The position numbers were made by a program, and so were the translations under genes. From positions 1 to 64,000 of the forward strand of contig NZ_MBQE01000001.1 in NCBI RefSeq assembly GCF_001696535.1: DNA of 64,000 nt, read 5' to 3'. This DNA comes from Stappia indica. Lineage in GTDB: Bacteria > Pseudomonadota > Alphaproteobacteria > Rhizobiales > Stappiaceae. The notes beneath the pieces were generated by a model. It had not been told where the DNA came from. It was given only the letters and a program-made list of their open reading frames with translations, and searched no databases. Below, in pieces: positions 16,933 to 25,399 of this stretch. Each line of letters begins with the position of its first letter. The stretch's first letter is position 1.

Positions 16933-17811
16933 TTACTTGCCGGCGTTCTGCAGACGGGCGATGAGGCTGGACGTGTCCCAGCGGTTGCCGCCCATGGCCT
17001 GCACTTCGGCGTAGAACTGGTCGACCAGTGCGGTGACCGGCAGGCGGGCGCCAGTCTCGTTGGCGGTCTTCAGGCAGATGCCGAGATCCTTGCGCATCCA
17101 GTCGACAGCAAAGCCGAAGTCGAACTTGTCGTCGCGCATGGTCTGCCAGCGGTTTTCCATCTGCCAGGACTGGGCCGCGCCCTTCGAGATCACCTCGATC
17201 ACCTTGGCGACGTCCAGGTCGGCCTTCTTGGCGAAGTGGATGGCCTCGGAGAGGCCCTGCACCAAGCCGGCGATGCAGATCTGGTTGACCATCTTGGTGA
17301 GCTGGCCGGCGCCGGCCGGGCCCATGTGGCCGACCATCTTGGCGAAGCATTCGATGGCAGGGCGGGCGGCCTCGAACGTATCGGTGTCGCCGCCGACCAT
17401 GACGGTCAGCGCGCCGTTTTCCGCGCCGGCCTGTCCGCCGGATACCGGCGCGTCGAGGAAGCCGCAGCCCTTTGCTTTCGCGGCCTCGTAGAGCTCGCGC
17501 GCGACTTCTGCCGAGGCGGTCGTGTTGTCGATGAAGATCGCGCCCTTCTTCATGCCGTGGAAGGCACCGTCCGGACCGGTGGTGACCGACCGCAGGTCGT
17601 CGTCGTTGCCGACGCAGGCGAAGACGAAGTCGCAACCCTCGGCTGCCGCGGCAGGCGTTGCGGCGTGGGAGCCGCCATGTTCCGCCGCCCATTTCTCCGC
17701 CTTGGCGGCGGTGCGGTTGTAGACGGTCACGTCGTGGCCGCCGCGCGACTTGAGGTAACCGGCCATCGGATAACCCATCACGCCGAGACCGATGAATGCA
17801 ACTTTCGCCAT
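16933..17811 (-). CDS. NAD(P)-dependent 3-hydroxyisobutyrate dehydrogenase-family oxidoreductase
   Basis: 292 residues. N-terminal dinucleotide fold VAFIGLGVMGYPMAGYLKSRG, substrate motif FLDAPVSGGQAGAENGALTVMVGG, catalytic Lys in GQLTKMVNQICIAGLVQG, and C-terminal FDFGFAVDWMRKDLGICLKTA. The family oxidises beta-hydroxy acids (3-hydroxyisobutyrate, tartronate semialdehyde, and similar); the exact acid is not determinable. The mmsB name of valine degradation is possible but no other valine pathway gene is nearby. Confidence 0.9.
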   Translation of the reverse strand: MAKVAFIGLGVMGYPMAGYLKSRGGHDVTVYNRTAAKAEKWAAEHGGSHAATPAAAAEGCDFVFACVGNDDDLRSVTTGPDGAFHGMKKGAIFIDNTTASAEVARELYEAAKAKGCGFLDAPVSGGQAGAENGALTVMVGGDTDTFEAARPAIECFAKMVGHMGPAGAGQLTKMVNQICIAGLVQGLSEAIHFAKKADLDVAKVIEVISKGAAQSWQMENRWQTMRDDKFDFGFAVDWMRKDLGICLKTANETGARLPVTALVDQFYAEVQAMGGNRWDTSSLIARLQNAGK

Positions 17812-17947
17812 TGCGCCCCTCCTCCTGAGTTCTTTGGCTGAGCCATCCCGGCCGGGACGGCAATTGTATGATGTCGCATCCTCTTTAGCGCATCATGCTG
17901 CCAGTGTCAGGGAGGGAGTGCATCCCGAACGCGGTTTCGCGAAAGCG

Positions 17948-17977
17948 GACGGCCGGAGCTGGGCGGCTCCGGCCGTC
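17948..17977. terminator. Perfect 12-bp hairpin just downstream of the small ORF at 17981
   Basis: gacggccggagc (17948-17959) pairs with gctccggccgtc (17966-17977) around a 6-nt loop, starting 4 bp past the stop of the small minus-strand ORF. The placement is what one expects for a transcript end of that ORF, though no T-run follows. Confidence 0.55.
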
Positions 17978-17980
17978 GTC

Positions 17981-18124
17981 TCACATGTCGCGGGCTGTGG
18001 CGGGCGCTGCCGCGGGCCGGCGCTTCACCGGACGCCAGATCCGACGCGGCGGCTCGAGAGGGGGAAGGACCTGGTCCTCGGCCCGCAAGGCGATCAGATA
18101 GGTTCTTGCAAGTGCGTCGATCAT
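17981..18124 (-). CDS. Small basic protein of unknown function, divergent from LysR gene
   Basis: A 47-residue ORF starting MIDALARTYLIALRAEDQV and continuing with Pro/Arg-rich sequence (PPLEPPRRIWRPVKRRP). A ggag sits 6 nt upstream of the ATG at 18124, and a perfect hairpin follows the stop directly. The frame is open to 18337, so longer starts at 18136 or 18163 are possible. It is divergent from the LysR-type gene with the palindrome between them, an arrangement typical of a regulator and its target. I do not recognise the family; no membrane segment is seen. Confidence 0.5.
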   Translation of the reverse strand: MIDALARTYLIALRAEDQVLPPLEPPRRIWRPVKRRPAAAPATARDM

Positions 18125-18206
18125 GTCGCTCTCCATCAAGTCGATTTCATTGACGGGAAGCATTGCGGTTTTCGGGCATCCGTGCGACTCAGGAAAAACT
18201 TCAAGA

Positions 18207-18223
18207 TGTAAGTGAGGCTTACA
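18207..18223. promoter_or_regulatory. Perfect palindrome tgtaag-N5-cttaca abutting the LysR start codon
   Basis: 6-bp arms at 18207-18212 and 18218-18223 with the Shine-Dalgarno-like tgagg forming the spacer; the ATG at 18225 follows after one base. A protein bound here would block transcription or ribosome access of the LysR gene and lies 82 bp upstream of the divergent small ORF. Likely autoregulatory operator (inference). Confidence 0.6.
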
Positions 18224-18224
18224 T

Positions 18225-19115
18225 ATGGAATGGAGCCGGATGCCGTCGCTCGCCAGTCTGCGGGCCTTTGCCGCCGTCGCGGAGGCCGGGACGCTGGCCG
18301 GCGCGGGACGAACGCTGAATGTCAGCCACGCGGCCATCAGCCAGCAGGTTCGAGCGCTCGAAGCGTTCCTGGGGACCGAACTGGTCGCGCGCGAAGGACG
18401 GTGCTTGGTGCTGACGCAGGAAGGGCGAGCGCTCGCCGGTCAACTCGATCAGGCATTTTCGCTGATGCACCGGGCGGTGGAGGAGCTCACCGATGCCGAC
18501 CGCACTCGCCCGCTTCAGGTGACCATGACGCCGACATTCGCCGTCAGCTGGCTGATGCCGCGGATCTCCGACTTTCGGCATCGCCACCCCGATATCGACC
18601 TGATGCTGAACCCAACTGCCGATGTGGTGGAGCTGGAGCCGGGCGGGGTCGACCTCGCCATCCGGTTCGGCATGGGAGAGTGGAAGGGGCTGAATTCTGA
18701 GCCGCTCTTGCTGACCAGCTTCGTCGTCGTGGCGGCGCGTTCGCTCGTCGGCGACACCGATTTCAGCGATCTGACGCGCTTGCAGGACTTTCCCTGGTTG
18801 CAGGAACTCGGCGCCAATGAAAGCGCCAACTGGTGGAAACGGCAGGGCATCGCACCATCGAAGGGCAACAACCTGCACATGCCGGGCTACATGATGCTGG
18901 AAAGCCTGCGGCGCGGCGACGGGGTGACCGCAGCCGCGCGCGCCTTCATCGAACCGGAGATCCGCTCAGGCCACCTGCGTGTCCTGTTCGAGGACGAGGA
19001 GCGCGGCAACGGCTACCACCTCGTCACGCGGCCGGGCGTGCAGCGCCCGCCGCTCAAGACCTTCATCGCGTGGCTCAGAAGCCATCGGGACGGGCAGGGC
19101 GCGCCGCCCGTTTAG
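18225..19115 (+). CDS. LysR-family regulator, GcvA-like
   Basis: 296 residues. N-terminal HTH: SLASLRAFAAVAEAGTLAGAGRTLNVSHAAISQQVRALEAFLGTELV, followed by the substrate-binding domain with the GcvA-group pattern TMTPTFAVSWLMPRISDFRHRHPDIDL and DLAIRFGMGEWKGL. An alternative ATG at 18240 has its own ggag. The 3' end overlaps the convergent PLP-enzyme gene by 4 bp. Targets probably include the divergent small ORF. Confidence 0.92.
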   Translation: MEWSRMPSLASLRAFAAVAEAGTLAGAGRTLNVSHAAISQQVRALEAFLGTELVAREGRCLVLTQEGRALAGQLDQAFSLMHRAVEELTDADRTRPLQVTMTPTFAVSWLMPRISDFRHRHPDIDLMLNPTADVVELEPGGVDLAIRFGMGEWKGLNSEPLLLTSFVVVAARSLVGDTDFSDLTRLQDFPWLQELGANESANWWKRQGIAPSKGNNLHMPGYMMLESLRRGDGVTAAARAFIEPEIRSGHLRVLFEDEERGNGYHLVTRPGVQRPPLKTFIAWLRSHRDGQGAPPV

Positions 19116-20275
19116 CGGCCCAGGGGAGACAGAGCTGCGGTAAGATCGGCAATCAGGTCGTCCACGCTCTCGATGCCGATGGACAGGCGCAGCAGGTTGA
19201 CCGGCACGCCGGTGGCGTCCCCCTCGATGGTGTGGCGATGTTCGACGAGGCTCTCCACGCCGCCGAGCGAGGTGGCCCGCTTGATCAGGTTCAGCCGCCC
19301 GGCCACGGCCAGGGCTTCCGCCGCGCCGCCCTTGACCAGCACCGACATCAGGTAGCCGCCGCTTGCCATCTGCCGGCCGGCAACGACATGCGAGGCATGG
19401 CTGGCAAGGCCCGGATAGAGCACGTCTTCCACCGCAGGGTGGGCTTTGAGCATCTCGGCGACGGCCTGCGCATTGGCGCACATGCGCTCCATGCGCAGCG
19501 ACAGCGTGCGCAGGCCCCGCAGCAGCAGATAGGCCTCGAAGGGGCCGAGAACCGCGCCGGCGTCGTGTCGTTCCTCGCGGATGAAACGCCAGGTATCCGT
19601 ATGCGCGTCACGGCAGGTGACGATGCCCGCGAGCACGTCGGAATGGCCGTTCAGCGCCTTTGTCGCTGAATGAAGCACGATGTCCGCGCCCAATTCCAGC
19701 GGCTTCATGAGCAGCGGTGTCGCGGCGGTCGCGTCGACCGCGACGACGGCCTTGAGCGCATGGGCAGCCTCGGCGATCGGCGCGATGTCGGCAACGGTCA
19801 GCCAGGGGTTGGACGGCACCTCGATAAAGACGAGATCGGGGCCGGTCTCGCGCAGCGTCTCGCAGAAGCGCTCCGTGTCGCCCGCCTCGGCTTCGATCAG
19901 GGCGATGCCCGCGTGAGCGCAATGCTTGCGCAGCCATGAGGTGGTGCCCCAATAGATGCCGGATTGCGCGACGATGGTGCCGCCCGGCCGGACGCTGCGC
20001 AGCACGGCCGAGATCGCGGCCATGCCGGAGCCGAAGGCGCGGCTTTCCGCACCGTTCTCAAGGGTCGCCACGAGGCTTTCGATCTGTCGCACAAGGTCGC
20101 TGTCGTCGCGCGAGTAGATGTGGGCCGCGCTGGTCAGCCGGTACTCGGTGTCGCGGGCGAAGGTGGTGGCGGTGTGGATCGGCGGAACGACGGCGCCGTT
20201 CACCGGATCGATGCCGCCGCCGCCATGAGCCAGGAGCGAAGCGGGGGAGAGGCTGCGGTCGGTCGTGTCGGCCAT
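19112..20275 (-). CDS. Cystathionine gamma-synthase/lyase-family PLP-dependent enzyme
   Basis: 387 residues of the Cys/Met metabolism PLP-dependent family. Landmarks: NGAVVPPIHTATTFARDTEY, IYSRDDSDLVRQIESLVATLEN, AFGSGMAAISAVL, PLP-binding Lys in LHSATKALNGHSDVLAG, and C-terminal GGVESLVEHRHT. It could be a cystathionine synthase or lyase or a methionine gamma-lyase; the family cannot be split by eye. It is last in line behind a polar amino acid ABC importer on the same strand (97-bp gap), so a role in using an imported sulfur amino acid is plausible. Confidence 0.88.
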   Translation of the reverse strand: MADTTDRSLSPASLLAHGGGGIDPVNGAVVPPIHTATTFARDTEYRLTSAAHIYSRDDSDLVRQIESLVATLENGAESRAFGSGMAAISAVLRSVRPGGTIVAQSGIYWGTTSWLRKHCAHAGIALIEAEAGDTERFCETLRETGPDLVFIEVPSNPWLTVADIAPIAEAAHALKAVVAVDATAATPLLMKPLELGADIVLHSATKALNGHSDVLAGIVTCRDAHTDTWRFIREERHDAGAVLGPFEAYLLLRGLRTLSLRMERMCANAQAVAEMLKAHPAVEDVLYPGLASHASHVVAGRQMASGGYLMSVLVKGGAAEALAVAGRLNLIKRATSLGGVESLVEHRHTIEGDATGVPVNLLRLSIGIESVDDLIADLTAALSPLGR

Positions 20276-20372
20276 GGGGGAACTCCGGTGGAACTGTCTT
20301 GCGCCAAGCGGTAGCCGCGAAATGCCCGCCCCGCAATGGGGCAGGCATCGCGATCATGTGGGGAGGGGCGGG

Positions 20373-21209
20373 TCAGCTGCGCCGCAGGTGCCGGGTGAGG
20401 CGCAGCTCCATCTGATCCCAGACGCGGCGCAGAGCCTCCACGACGAGGAGGTAGAGCACCGCCGCCCAGATATAGGCCTGGAAGTCGAAGGTTCGCGAAT
20501 AGGCCCGGCGGGTCTCGCCCATCAGGTCGTAGATCGTCACCAGCGAGACGATGGCCGAACCCTTGATCATCAGCACCAGCTCGTTGCCGTAAGGGCGCAG
20601 CGCCACGATCAGCGCCTGAGGCAGGATCACTTTCAGGAACGTCACACCCTTGGGAATGCCGAGCGCGGCGGCAGCCTCCCACTGGCCCTTGTCGACGTTC
20701 TGAACAGCGCCGCGCAGGATCTCGGCCTGATAGGCGGCCGTGTTGAGCGTGAAGGCGAAGATCGCGCAATACCATGCGTCCCGGAAGAACCACCACAGGC
20801 CAATGTCGCTGAAAAACGGACGGAAGCTGCCGGCCGCGTAATAGATCAGGAAGGTCTGGGCGAGCAGCGGCGTTCCGCGGAAGAAGTAGACATAGGCGTA
20901 GGCTATGCCGGAGAGGAACGGTTTGCGCGAGGCGCGTGCGAGCGCAACGGGCAGCGACAGCGCGGCGCCCGCAACCATCGACAGGCCGACCAGCTGCAGC
21001 GTGATGACGATGCCGTCCAGATACTTCTCCCAGTAGTCGCGGAAGAAGTCCGACATCACGTTGCTGGCGAGATAGTAGAGCAGGTTTGCGCCGGCCAAGA
21101 TCCACACGGCCATCAGCACGTGGCCGGCGATGCGCGATGCCGTCCAGCCGCGCGGCGGCGCCGGCGGAGCGGGCTGCGGGGCGAGGGTGCGATCGCTGAC
21201 CCAGCTCAT
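20373..21209 (-). CDS. Polar amino acid ABC transporter permease (HisM-like)
   Basis: 278 residues with about five membrane helices and the HisM/GlnP-type permease signature: GIVITLQLVGLSMVAGAALSLP, YVYFFRGTPLLAQTFLIYYA, AYQAEILRGAVQNVDKGQWEAAAALGIP (the EAA loop that contacts the ATPase). The proline-rich cytoplasmic N-terminus (APQPAPPAPP) is an extension. Start ATG at 21209 overlaps the stop of the upstream permease gene by 4 bp (ATGA). Confidence 0.92.
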   Translation of the reverse strand: MSWVSDRTLAPQPAPPAPPRGWTASRIAGHVLMAVWILAGANLLYYLASNVMSDFFRDYWEKYLDGIVITLQLVGLSMVAGAALSLPVALARASRKPFLSGIAYAYVYFFRGTPLLAQTFLIYYAAGSFRPFFSDIGLWWFFRDAWYCAIFAFTLNTAAYQAEILRGAVQNVDKGQWEAAAALGIPKGVTFLKVILPQALIVALRPYGNELVLMIKGSAIVSLVTIYDLMGETRRAYSRTFDFQAYIWAAVLYLLVVEALRRVWDQMELRLTRHLRRS

Positions 21210-21919
21210 CGAGATACCTCGCCGCGCTTGGTCCAGGCTTCGATCCGCGTCAGGCCTGCGGACGAGATGATCGCCAGAATCAGATAGATCACGCAAGCGC
21301 CGCCGAAGAACAGGAACGGCTCCTTGGTGACGCGGGCGGCGATGCCGGCCCAGCGGAGCAGGTCCTCAAGGCCGATGGCGGAGACGAGCGCCGTCTCCTT
21401 CAGCAGGATCAGCCAGAGATTGCCGAGAGCCGGCAGGGCGAGGCGGATCAGCTGCGGCAGGATGACGAGGCGCATGGTCAGCGAGCGGCTGAGGCCGAGC
21501 GCATAGCCACCCTCGTACTGGCCTTGCTTGATCCCGCGGAACGCCGACAGGAAGGCCTCCGAGGCATAGGACGAGAATACCAGCGACAGGGCGACCATGC
21601 CGGCGATGAAGGAGTTCACGTCCACGGTCGCGCCGGTGACGAAGATGCGCGCGATCTCGTTGAGCAGCATCTGGCCCCCGTAGTAGACGAGGAACAGCGT
21701 CAGCAGCTCGGGCAGGCCGCGAAAGATGGTGGTGTACACATTCGCCGCCGCCCGCAGCGAAGGCTCGCCGGAGTTCTTGGCCAGCGCGATCAGGAACCCG
21801 AGCACGAGGCCGACGGGCAGTGAGGCCAGCGCCAGCGACACGGTGACGAGAACGCCGCGCGCAATCTCGTCGCCCCAGCCGTCCGGGCCGAACGATATCA
21901 GGGTCAGGGCTTCATTCAT
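21206..21919 (-). CDS. Polar amino acid ABC transporter permease (HisQ-like)
   Basis: 237 residues with about five helices; GVLVTVSLALASLPVGLVLGFLIAL, YTTIFRGLPELLTLFLVYY and ASEAFLSAFRGIKQGQYEGGYALGLS (EAA loop) define the family. It forms a heterodimeric channel with the downstream permease, to which it is translationally coupled. Lies 64 bp downstream of the binding-protein gene. The partner ATPase is not in this operon. Confidence 0.92.
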   Translation of the reverse strand: MNEALTLISFGPDGWGDEIARGVLVTVSLALASLPVGLVLGFLIALAKNSGEPSLRAAANVYTTIFRGLPELLTLFLVYYGGQMLLNEIARIFVTGATVDVNSFIAGMVALSLVFSSYASEAFLSAFRGIKQGQYEGGYALGLSRSLTMRLVILPQLIRLALPALGNLWLILLKETALVSAIGLEDLLRWAGIAARVTKEPFLFFGGACVIYLILAIISSAGLTRIEAWTKRGEVSR

Positions 21920-21983
21920 GCGACGGAACCGCTGGTCTTAGCGGGACGGCAGGTGACTGCCGCCCCGCGAGGTTCAACGGTCG

Positions 21984-22763
21984 TCAGCCGCCATAAACGT
22001 CGAAATCGAAGTACTTCGACTGGATCTGCTCATAGGTGCCGTTGGCGCGGATCGCCTCGATGGCCTTGTTGAACATCTCCTTGAGCTCGGGCTCGTTCTT
22101 GCGGATGGCGATGCCCGCGCCCTCGCCGTTGATCACCGGATCCGGCGTCAGGGTACCGAGCAGCTTGCAGCAGGCACCGTCTTCCGTGGCGAGCCACTCC
22201 GAGAGCACGACCACGTCGTCGATCACCGCGTCGATACGGCCCGAGGCCACATCCAGCTTGTACTCGTCCGGCGTCGGATAGAGCTTCAGCTCCGCATCGC
22301 CGAGCTTCGCCTCTGCGTAGTTCGAGTGGGTGGTCGAGGACTGCGCGCCCAGCAGCTTGCCGGCCAGTGCTTCCTTGGTCGCGGCCGGGATCGTGCTGTC
22401 CTTCGGCACGGCGATCGCCGGCGGCGTGTTGTAGTACTTGTTGGTGAAGTCGACCTTCTGCAGGCGCTCCTCGGTGATCGACATGGACGCAATCACCGCG
22501 TCGAACTTGCCGGCCTGCAGCGCCGGGATCATGCCGTCCCAGTCCTGGACGACGAACTCGCACTCCACCTTCATCTCGGTGCAGAGCGCCTTGGCGATGT
22601 CGATGTCGAATCCGACGAGCTGCCCGTCGGACGTCAGGTTGTTGAAGGGAGGGTAGGCGCCCTCGGTGCCGATCAGCACCTTGGTCCAGTCCTTGGCCTC
22701 GGCTGCGCCCACGGTAGCAATGGCCAGCACGGCGGCCGCCGCGATCTTCATCAAACGCATCAT
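21984..22763 (-). CDS. Periplasmic lysine/arginine/ornithine-type binding protein
   Basis: 259 residues with signal peptide (MMRLMKIAAAAVLAIATVGAAEA). Family 3 solute-binding pattern: VLIGTEGAYPPFNNLTSDGQLVGFDIDIAKALCTEMKVECEFV, DWDGMIPALQAGKFDAVIASMSITEERLQKVDFTNKYYNTPPA. The first gene of the importer operon. It supplies substrate to the two permeases downstream. RBS aggggatac precedes the double ATG. Confidence 0.93.
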   Translation of the reverse strand: MMRLMKIAAAAVLAIATVGAAEAKDWTKVLIGTEGAYPPFNNLTSDGQLVGFDIDIAKALCTEMKVECEFVVQDWDGMIPALQAGKFDAVIASMSITEERLQKVDFTNKYYNTPPAIAVPKDSTIPAATKEALAGKLLGAQSSTTHSNYAEAKLGDAELKLYPTPDEYKLDVASGRIDAVIDDVVVLSEWLATEDGACCKLLGTLTPDPVINGEGAGIAIRKNEPELKEMFNKAIEAIRANGTYEQIQSKYFDFDVYGG

Positions 22764-22957
22764 GTATCCCCTGCGGTACTGTTTTCTGCCCGCGTCCATT
22801 TTTCCGGCGCGAGGTCAGATTTCATACTCCCACCAAAATTATCCGGAGTTCAACCGCTTTACGCTGGATTGTCCCCATCGCTCATGCAGAAGGGGGAACG
22901 TGGTTCCGCTATTGTTTCCGGTGTCGTAGGGGAATGTGACAGGGAATTGCCGCTGAT

Positions 22958-24247
22958 CTAACGTGCGGCGAGGCCGTAATCGCCGAAGCTGATGAAGTCG
23001 ACGGGCTGGCCTTCCGCGATTGAGGTTGCCTCCTCGGGGATCTCGATGAGGCCGTCGGCTTCGCGCAGCGAGGTAATGAGGCCGGAGCCGTCGCGGGCGA
23101 ATTTGCGCACGACGGTGCGCCCGTTGGCGTCGCGGTCCAGGATGCCGCGATAGAATTCGCGGCGATCCGGCTTCTTCTTCGGCACGGAGAAGGCGGCGGG
23201 TATCTGGTAGCGCACCGGCTCGAAGAAAGCACCGCCGCCGAGCGCCGACAGGACCGGCAGCACATAGAGAAGGCCGCAGACCATGGCGGCGACCGGATTG
23301 CCCGGCAAGCCCAGCGTGACGCAGTCGCCGATGCGGCCGAAATTCATCGGGCGGCCCGGCTTGATCGCCAGTTGCCACATGTGCCGGCTGCCGAGTTCGT
23401 CGATGGCGGAGACAAAATGATCTTCCTCACCGCGCGAGGCGCCGCCCGTCGTGACGATAACGTCATGGGTGAGGGCGGCGGCCGACAGGGCGGTCTGCAC
23501 CGCCTCGGCCCGGTCGGGCAGGATGCCGAGGTCGCTGACCTCGACGCCGCTTGCGGCAACGAGGCCGGAGAGCAGGAAGTGGTTGCTGTCATAGACGCCA
23601 CCCGCGGGCAGCGGCACTCCCGGCCGGCGCAGCTCGTCGCCGCTTGAGACCAGCGCCACGCGCAGCTTTCGGAACACCTCGACACGGTCCGTGCCAGTGG
23701 AGGCGATTGCCGCGATGTCCTGCGGCCGTAGCCGGGTGCCGGCTGCCACCAGCATCTCGCCGGCCTTCAGGTCCTCGCCGGCCCTGCGCCGGTTGGCGCC
23801 GGGTTTCAGGCCGGGCGGAATATGCACGAAAGTCCGCCCGTCGCGCTCGGTGACCTCGCAGTCCTCCTGCATGGCGACCGTGTCGGCTCCTTCCGGCATC
23901 AGGGCGCCGGTGAAGATCCGTGCCGCGCTGCCGGCGGCGAGCGGTGCCTCCAGCGGATGACCGGCGGCGATGCGTGCGGAGACCGGCAGCAGCCCGTCGC
24001 CGGCCGACAGGTAGCGCTCATGCAGGAAGGCATAGCCATCCACGGCGGAATTGTCGGCAAGCGGCACGTTCTGCGACGCCGCGACGGAGCGCGCAAGAAT
24101 GCGTGCATGCGCTTCTCCGAGCGCGACGCTCTCCTGTCCCGCCACCGGAACGATCCGCTCGCGCAGGATCGCCAGTGCCTCGGCATGGCGCAGGCGGTCG
24201 CGGTCGTGCAGGAAACAGTCGTCAAGCAGTCGTCTGGTCGGAGCCAT
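22958..24247 (-). CDS. moeA: Molybdopterin molybdenumtransferase MoeA
   Basis: 429 residues. Inserts molybdate into adenylylated molybdopterin. Landmarks: LADNSAVDGYAF, RIFTGALMPEGADTVAMQED, PGANRRRAGEDLKAGEML, VALVSSGDEL, DVIVTTGGASRGEEDH and LGLPGNPVAAMVCG. The gene start overlaps the mobB end by 26 bp, completing an fdhD-mobA-mobB-moeA series that supplies the molybdopterin cofactor for the formate dehydrogenase about 6 kb away. Confidence 0.95.
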   Translation of the reverse strand: MAPTRRLLDDCFLHDRDRLRHAEALAILRERIVPVAGQESVALGEAHARILARSVAASQNVPLADNSAVDGYAFLHERYLSAGDGLLPVSARIAAGHPLEAPLAAGSAARIFTGALMPEGADTVAMQEDCEVTERDGRTFVHIPPGLKPGANRRRAGEDLKAGEMLVAAGTRLRPQDIAAIASTGTDRVEVFRKLRVALVSSGDELRRPGVPLPAGGVYDSNHFLLSGLVAASGVEVSDLGILPDRAEAVQTALSAAALTHDVIVTTGGASRGEEDHFVSAIDELGSRHMWQLAIKPGRPMNFGRIGDCVTLGLPGNPVAAMVCGLLYVLPVLSALGGGAFFEPVRYQIPAAFSVPKKKPDRREFYRGILDRDANGRTVVRKFARDGSGLITSLREADGLIEIPEEATSIAEGQPVDFISFGDYGLAAR

Positions 24248-24776
24248 GTCGGTTTCCGGAAAGTCCGCAGGTGGACAGGATGAAGTCGGCGATGCCGTCG
24301 ATATCGTCGAGATGGTAGACCGGCAGGGCCGTATCCGCCACGGTGCCGTCCGAGGCGATCGCCGCCACATGCGGATCGCCCGGGGACAACGGCTCGCCGC
24401 GCGCGGCAGCAGTCCGGCGCAGCTCGAGTTTGGGCAGGGGCTCGCGCTTGTAGCCTTCGACGAGCACCAGGTCGCAGGGCGACAGGCGGGCGAGGATCTC
24501 GGCGAGCGACGGTTCGGCCTCCTCGCGCAGCTCGTGCATCAACGCCCACCGCCGGCCCGATACCAGCGCCGTCTCGACGGTGCCGGCCGTGCGGTGGCGA
24601 TGGCTGTCCGTGCCCTCCTGGTCGATATCGAAGGCGTGATGCGCGTGTTTGACCGTGGCAACGCGAAAGCCGCGCGCCGTGATCGCCGCAACGAGGCGCT
24701 CGGTCATCGTGGTCTTGCCGCTGTTCTTCCACCCGGCGATGCCGAACGCCGGCGCGGGGCGCCCGCTGTCGCTCAT
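24222..24776 (-). CDS. mobB: Molybdopterin-guanine dinucleotide biosynthesis protein MobB
   Basis: 184 residues with Walker A GIAGWKNSGKTT and the MobB motif VATVKHAHHAFDIDQEGTDSHRHRTAG, then DLVLVEGYKREPLPKLEL. A GTP-binding accessory protein for MobA. It overlaps mobA by 4 bp (ATGA) and moeA by 26 bp, so the genes are translationally coupled. Confidence 0.95.
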   Translation of the reverse strand: MSDSGRPAPAFGIAGWKNSGKTTMTERLVAAITARGFRVATVKHAHHAFDIDQEGTDSHRHRTAGTVETALVSGRRWALMHELREEAEPSLAEILARLSPCDLVLVEGYKREPLPKLELRRTAAARGEPLSPGDPHVAAIASDGTVADTALPVYHLDDIDGIADFILSTCGLSGNRHGSDQTTA

Positions 24777-25399
24777 GCTTCGGCCTTCAGCAGCTCTTCG
24801 GCTGCGGCAAGGTCTTCCGGCGTGTTGACGTTGAAGAACGGATCGGGCGCACCTGGGGGCGGAGTGAAGTCGGCGCTGGCATTGGGGTGCATGTCGACGA
24901 AGGCGAGCACCTTGCGGGTCGTACCCTCGCGCAGGAAGGTCTCGAGCGAGTCCGCCGCCGAGACTGGCCAGTAGCCGAAGACGGGATGCATGTACCCACC
25001 AGCCCGGGCGAGGACGATCCGGTGGGGATCCTCGCCGCGTGCGGCCATCAGGCGAACAGCAAGGTCGGTCGGGTAGAACGGCGTGTCGCCGGCGACCGAG
25101 ATGATCCCTTCCGCTTGCGGCGCATGAATCTGCGCCCAGCGGAGACCGGCCAGCACGCCGGCCAGCGGCCCGGCAAAGCCCTCGACCGGATCGGGCGCAA
25201 CCGGCAGTCCGAAATCGGCGAAGCGTCCGGCCTCACCGTTGGCATTCAGCACGAGAGGGCCGACCTGCGGGCGAAGCCGCGCGATGACCCGGGCGAGCAT
25301 GGTTTCGCCGCCCAGGGTCAGCAGCGGCTTGTCGCCGCCGCCCATGCGGCGGGCAAGGCCGCCGGCCAGAATGCATCCTGCGAGAGCGGGCGTGGTCAT
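24773..25399 (-). CDS. mobA: Molybdenum cofactor guanylyltransferase MobA
   Basis: 208 residues. Attaches GMP to Mo-molybdopterin to give the MGD cofactor used by DMSO-reductase-family enzymes such as FdhA. N-terminal nucleotidyltransferase motif CILAGGLARRMGGGDKPLL, then VAGDTPFYPTDLAVRL and C-terminal FFNVNTPEDLAAAE. Overlaps fdhD by 4 bp at its start and mobB by 4 bp at its end. Confidence 0.95.
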   Translation of the reverse strand: MTTPALAGCILAGGLARRMGGGDKPLLTLGGETMLARVIARLRPQVGPLVLNANGEAGRFADFGLPVAPDPVEGFAGPLAGVLAGLRWAQIHAPQAEGIISVAGDTPFYPTDLAVRLMAARGEDPHRIVLARAGGYMHPVFGYWPVSAADSLETFLREGTTRKVLAFVDMHPNASADFTPPPGAPDPFFNVNTPEDLAAAEELLKAEA

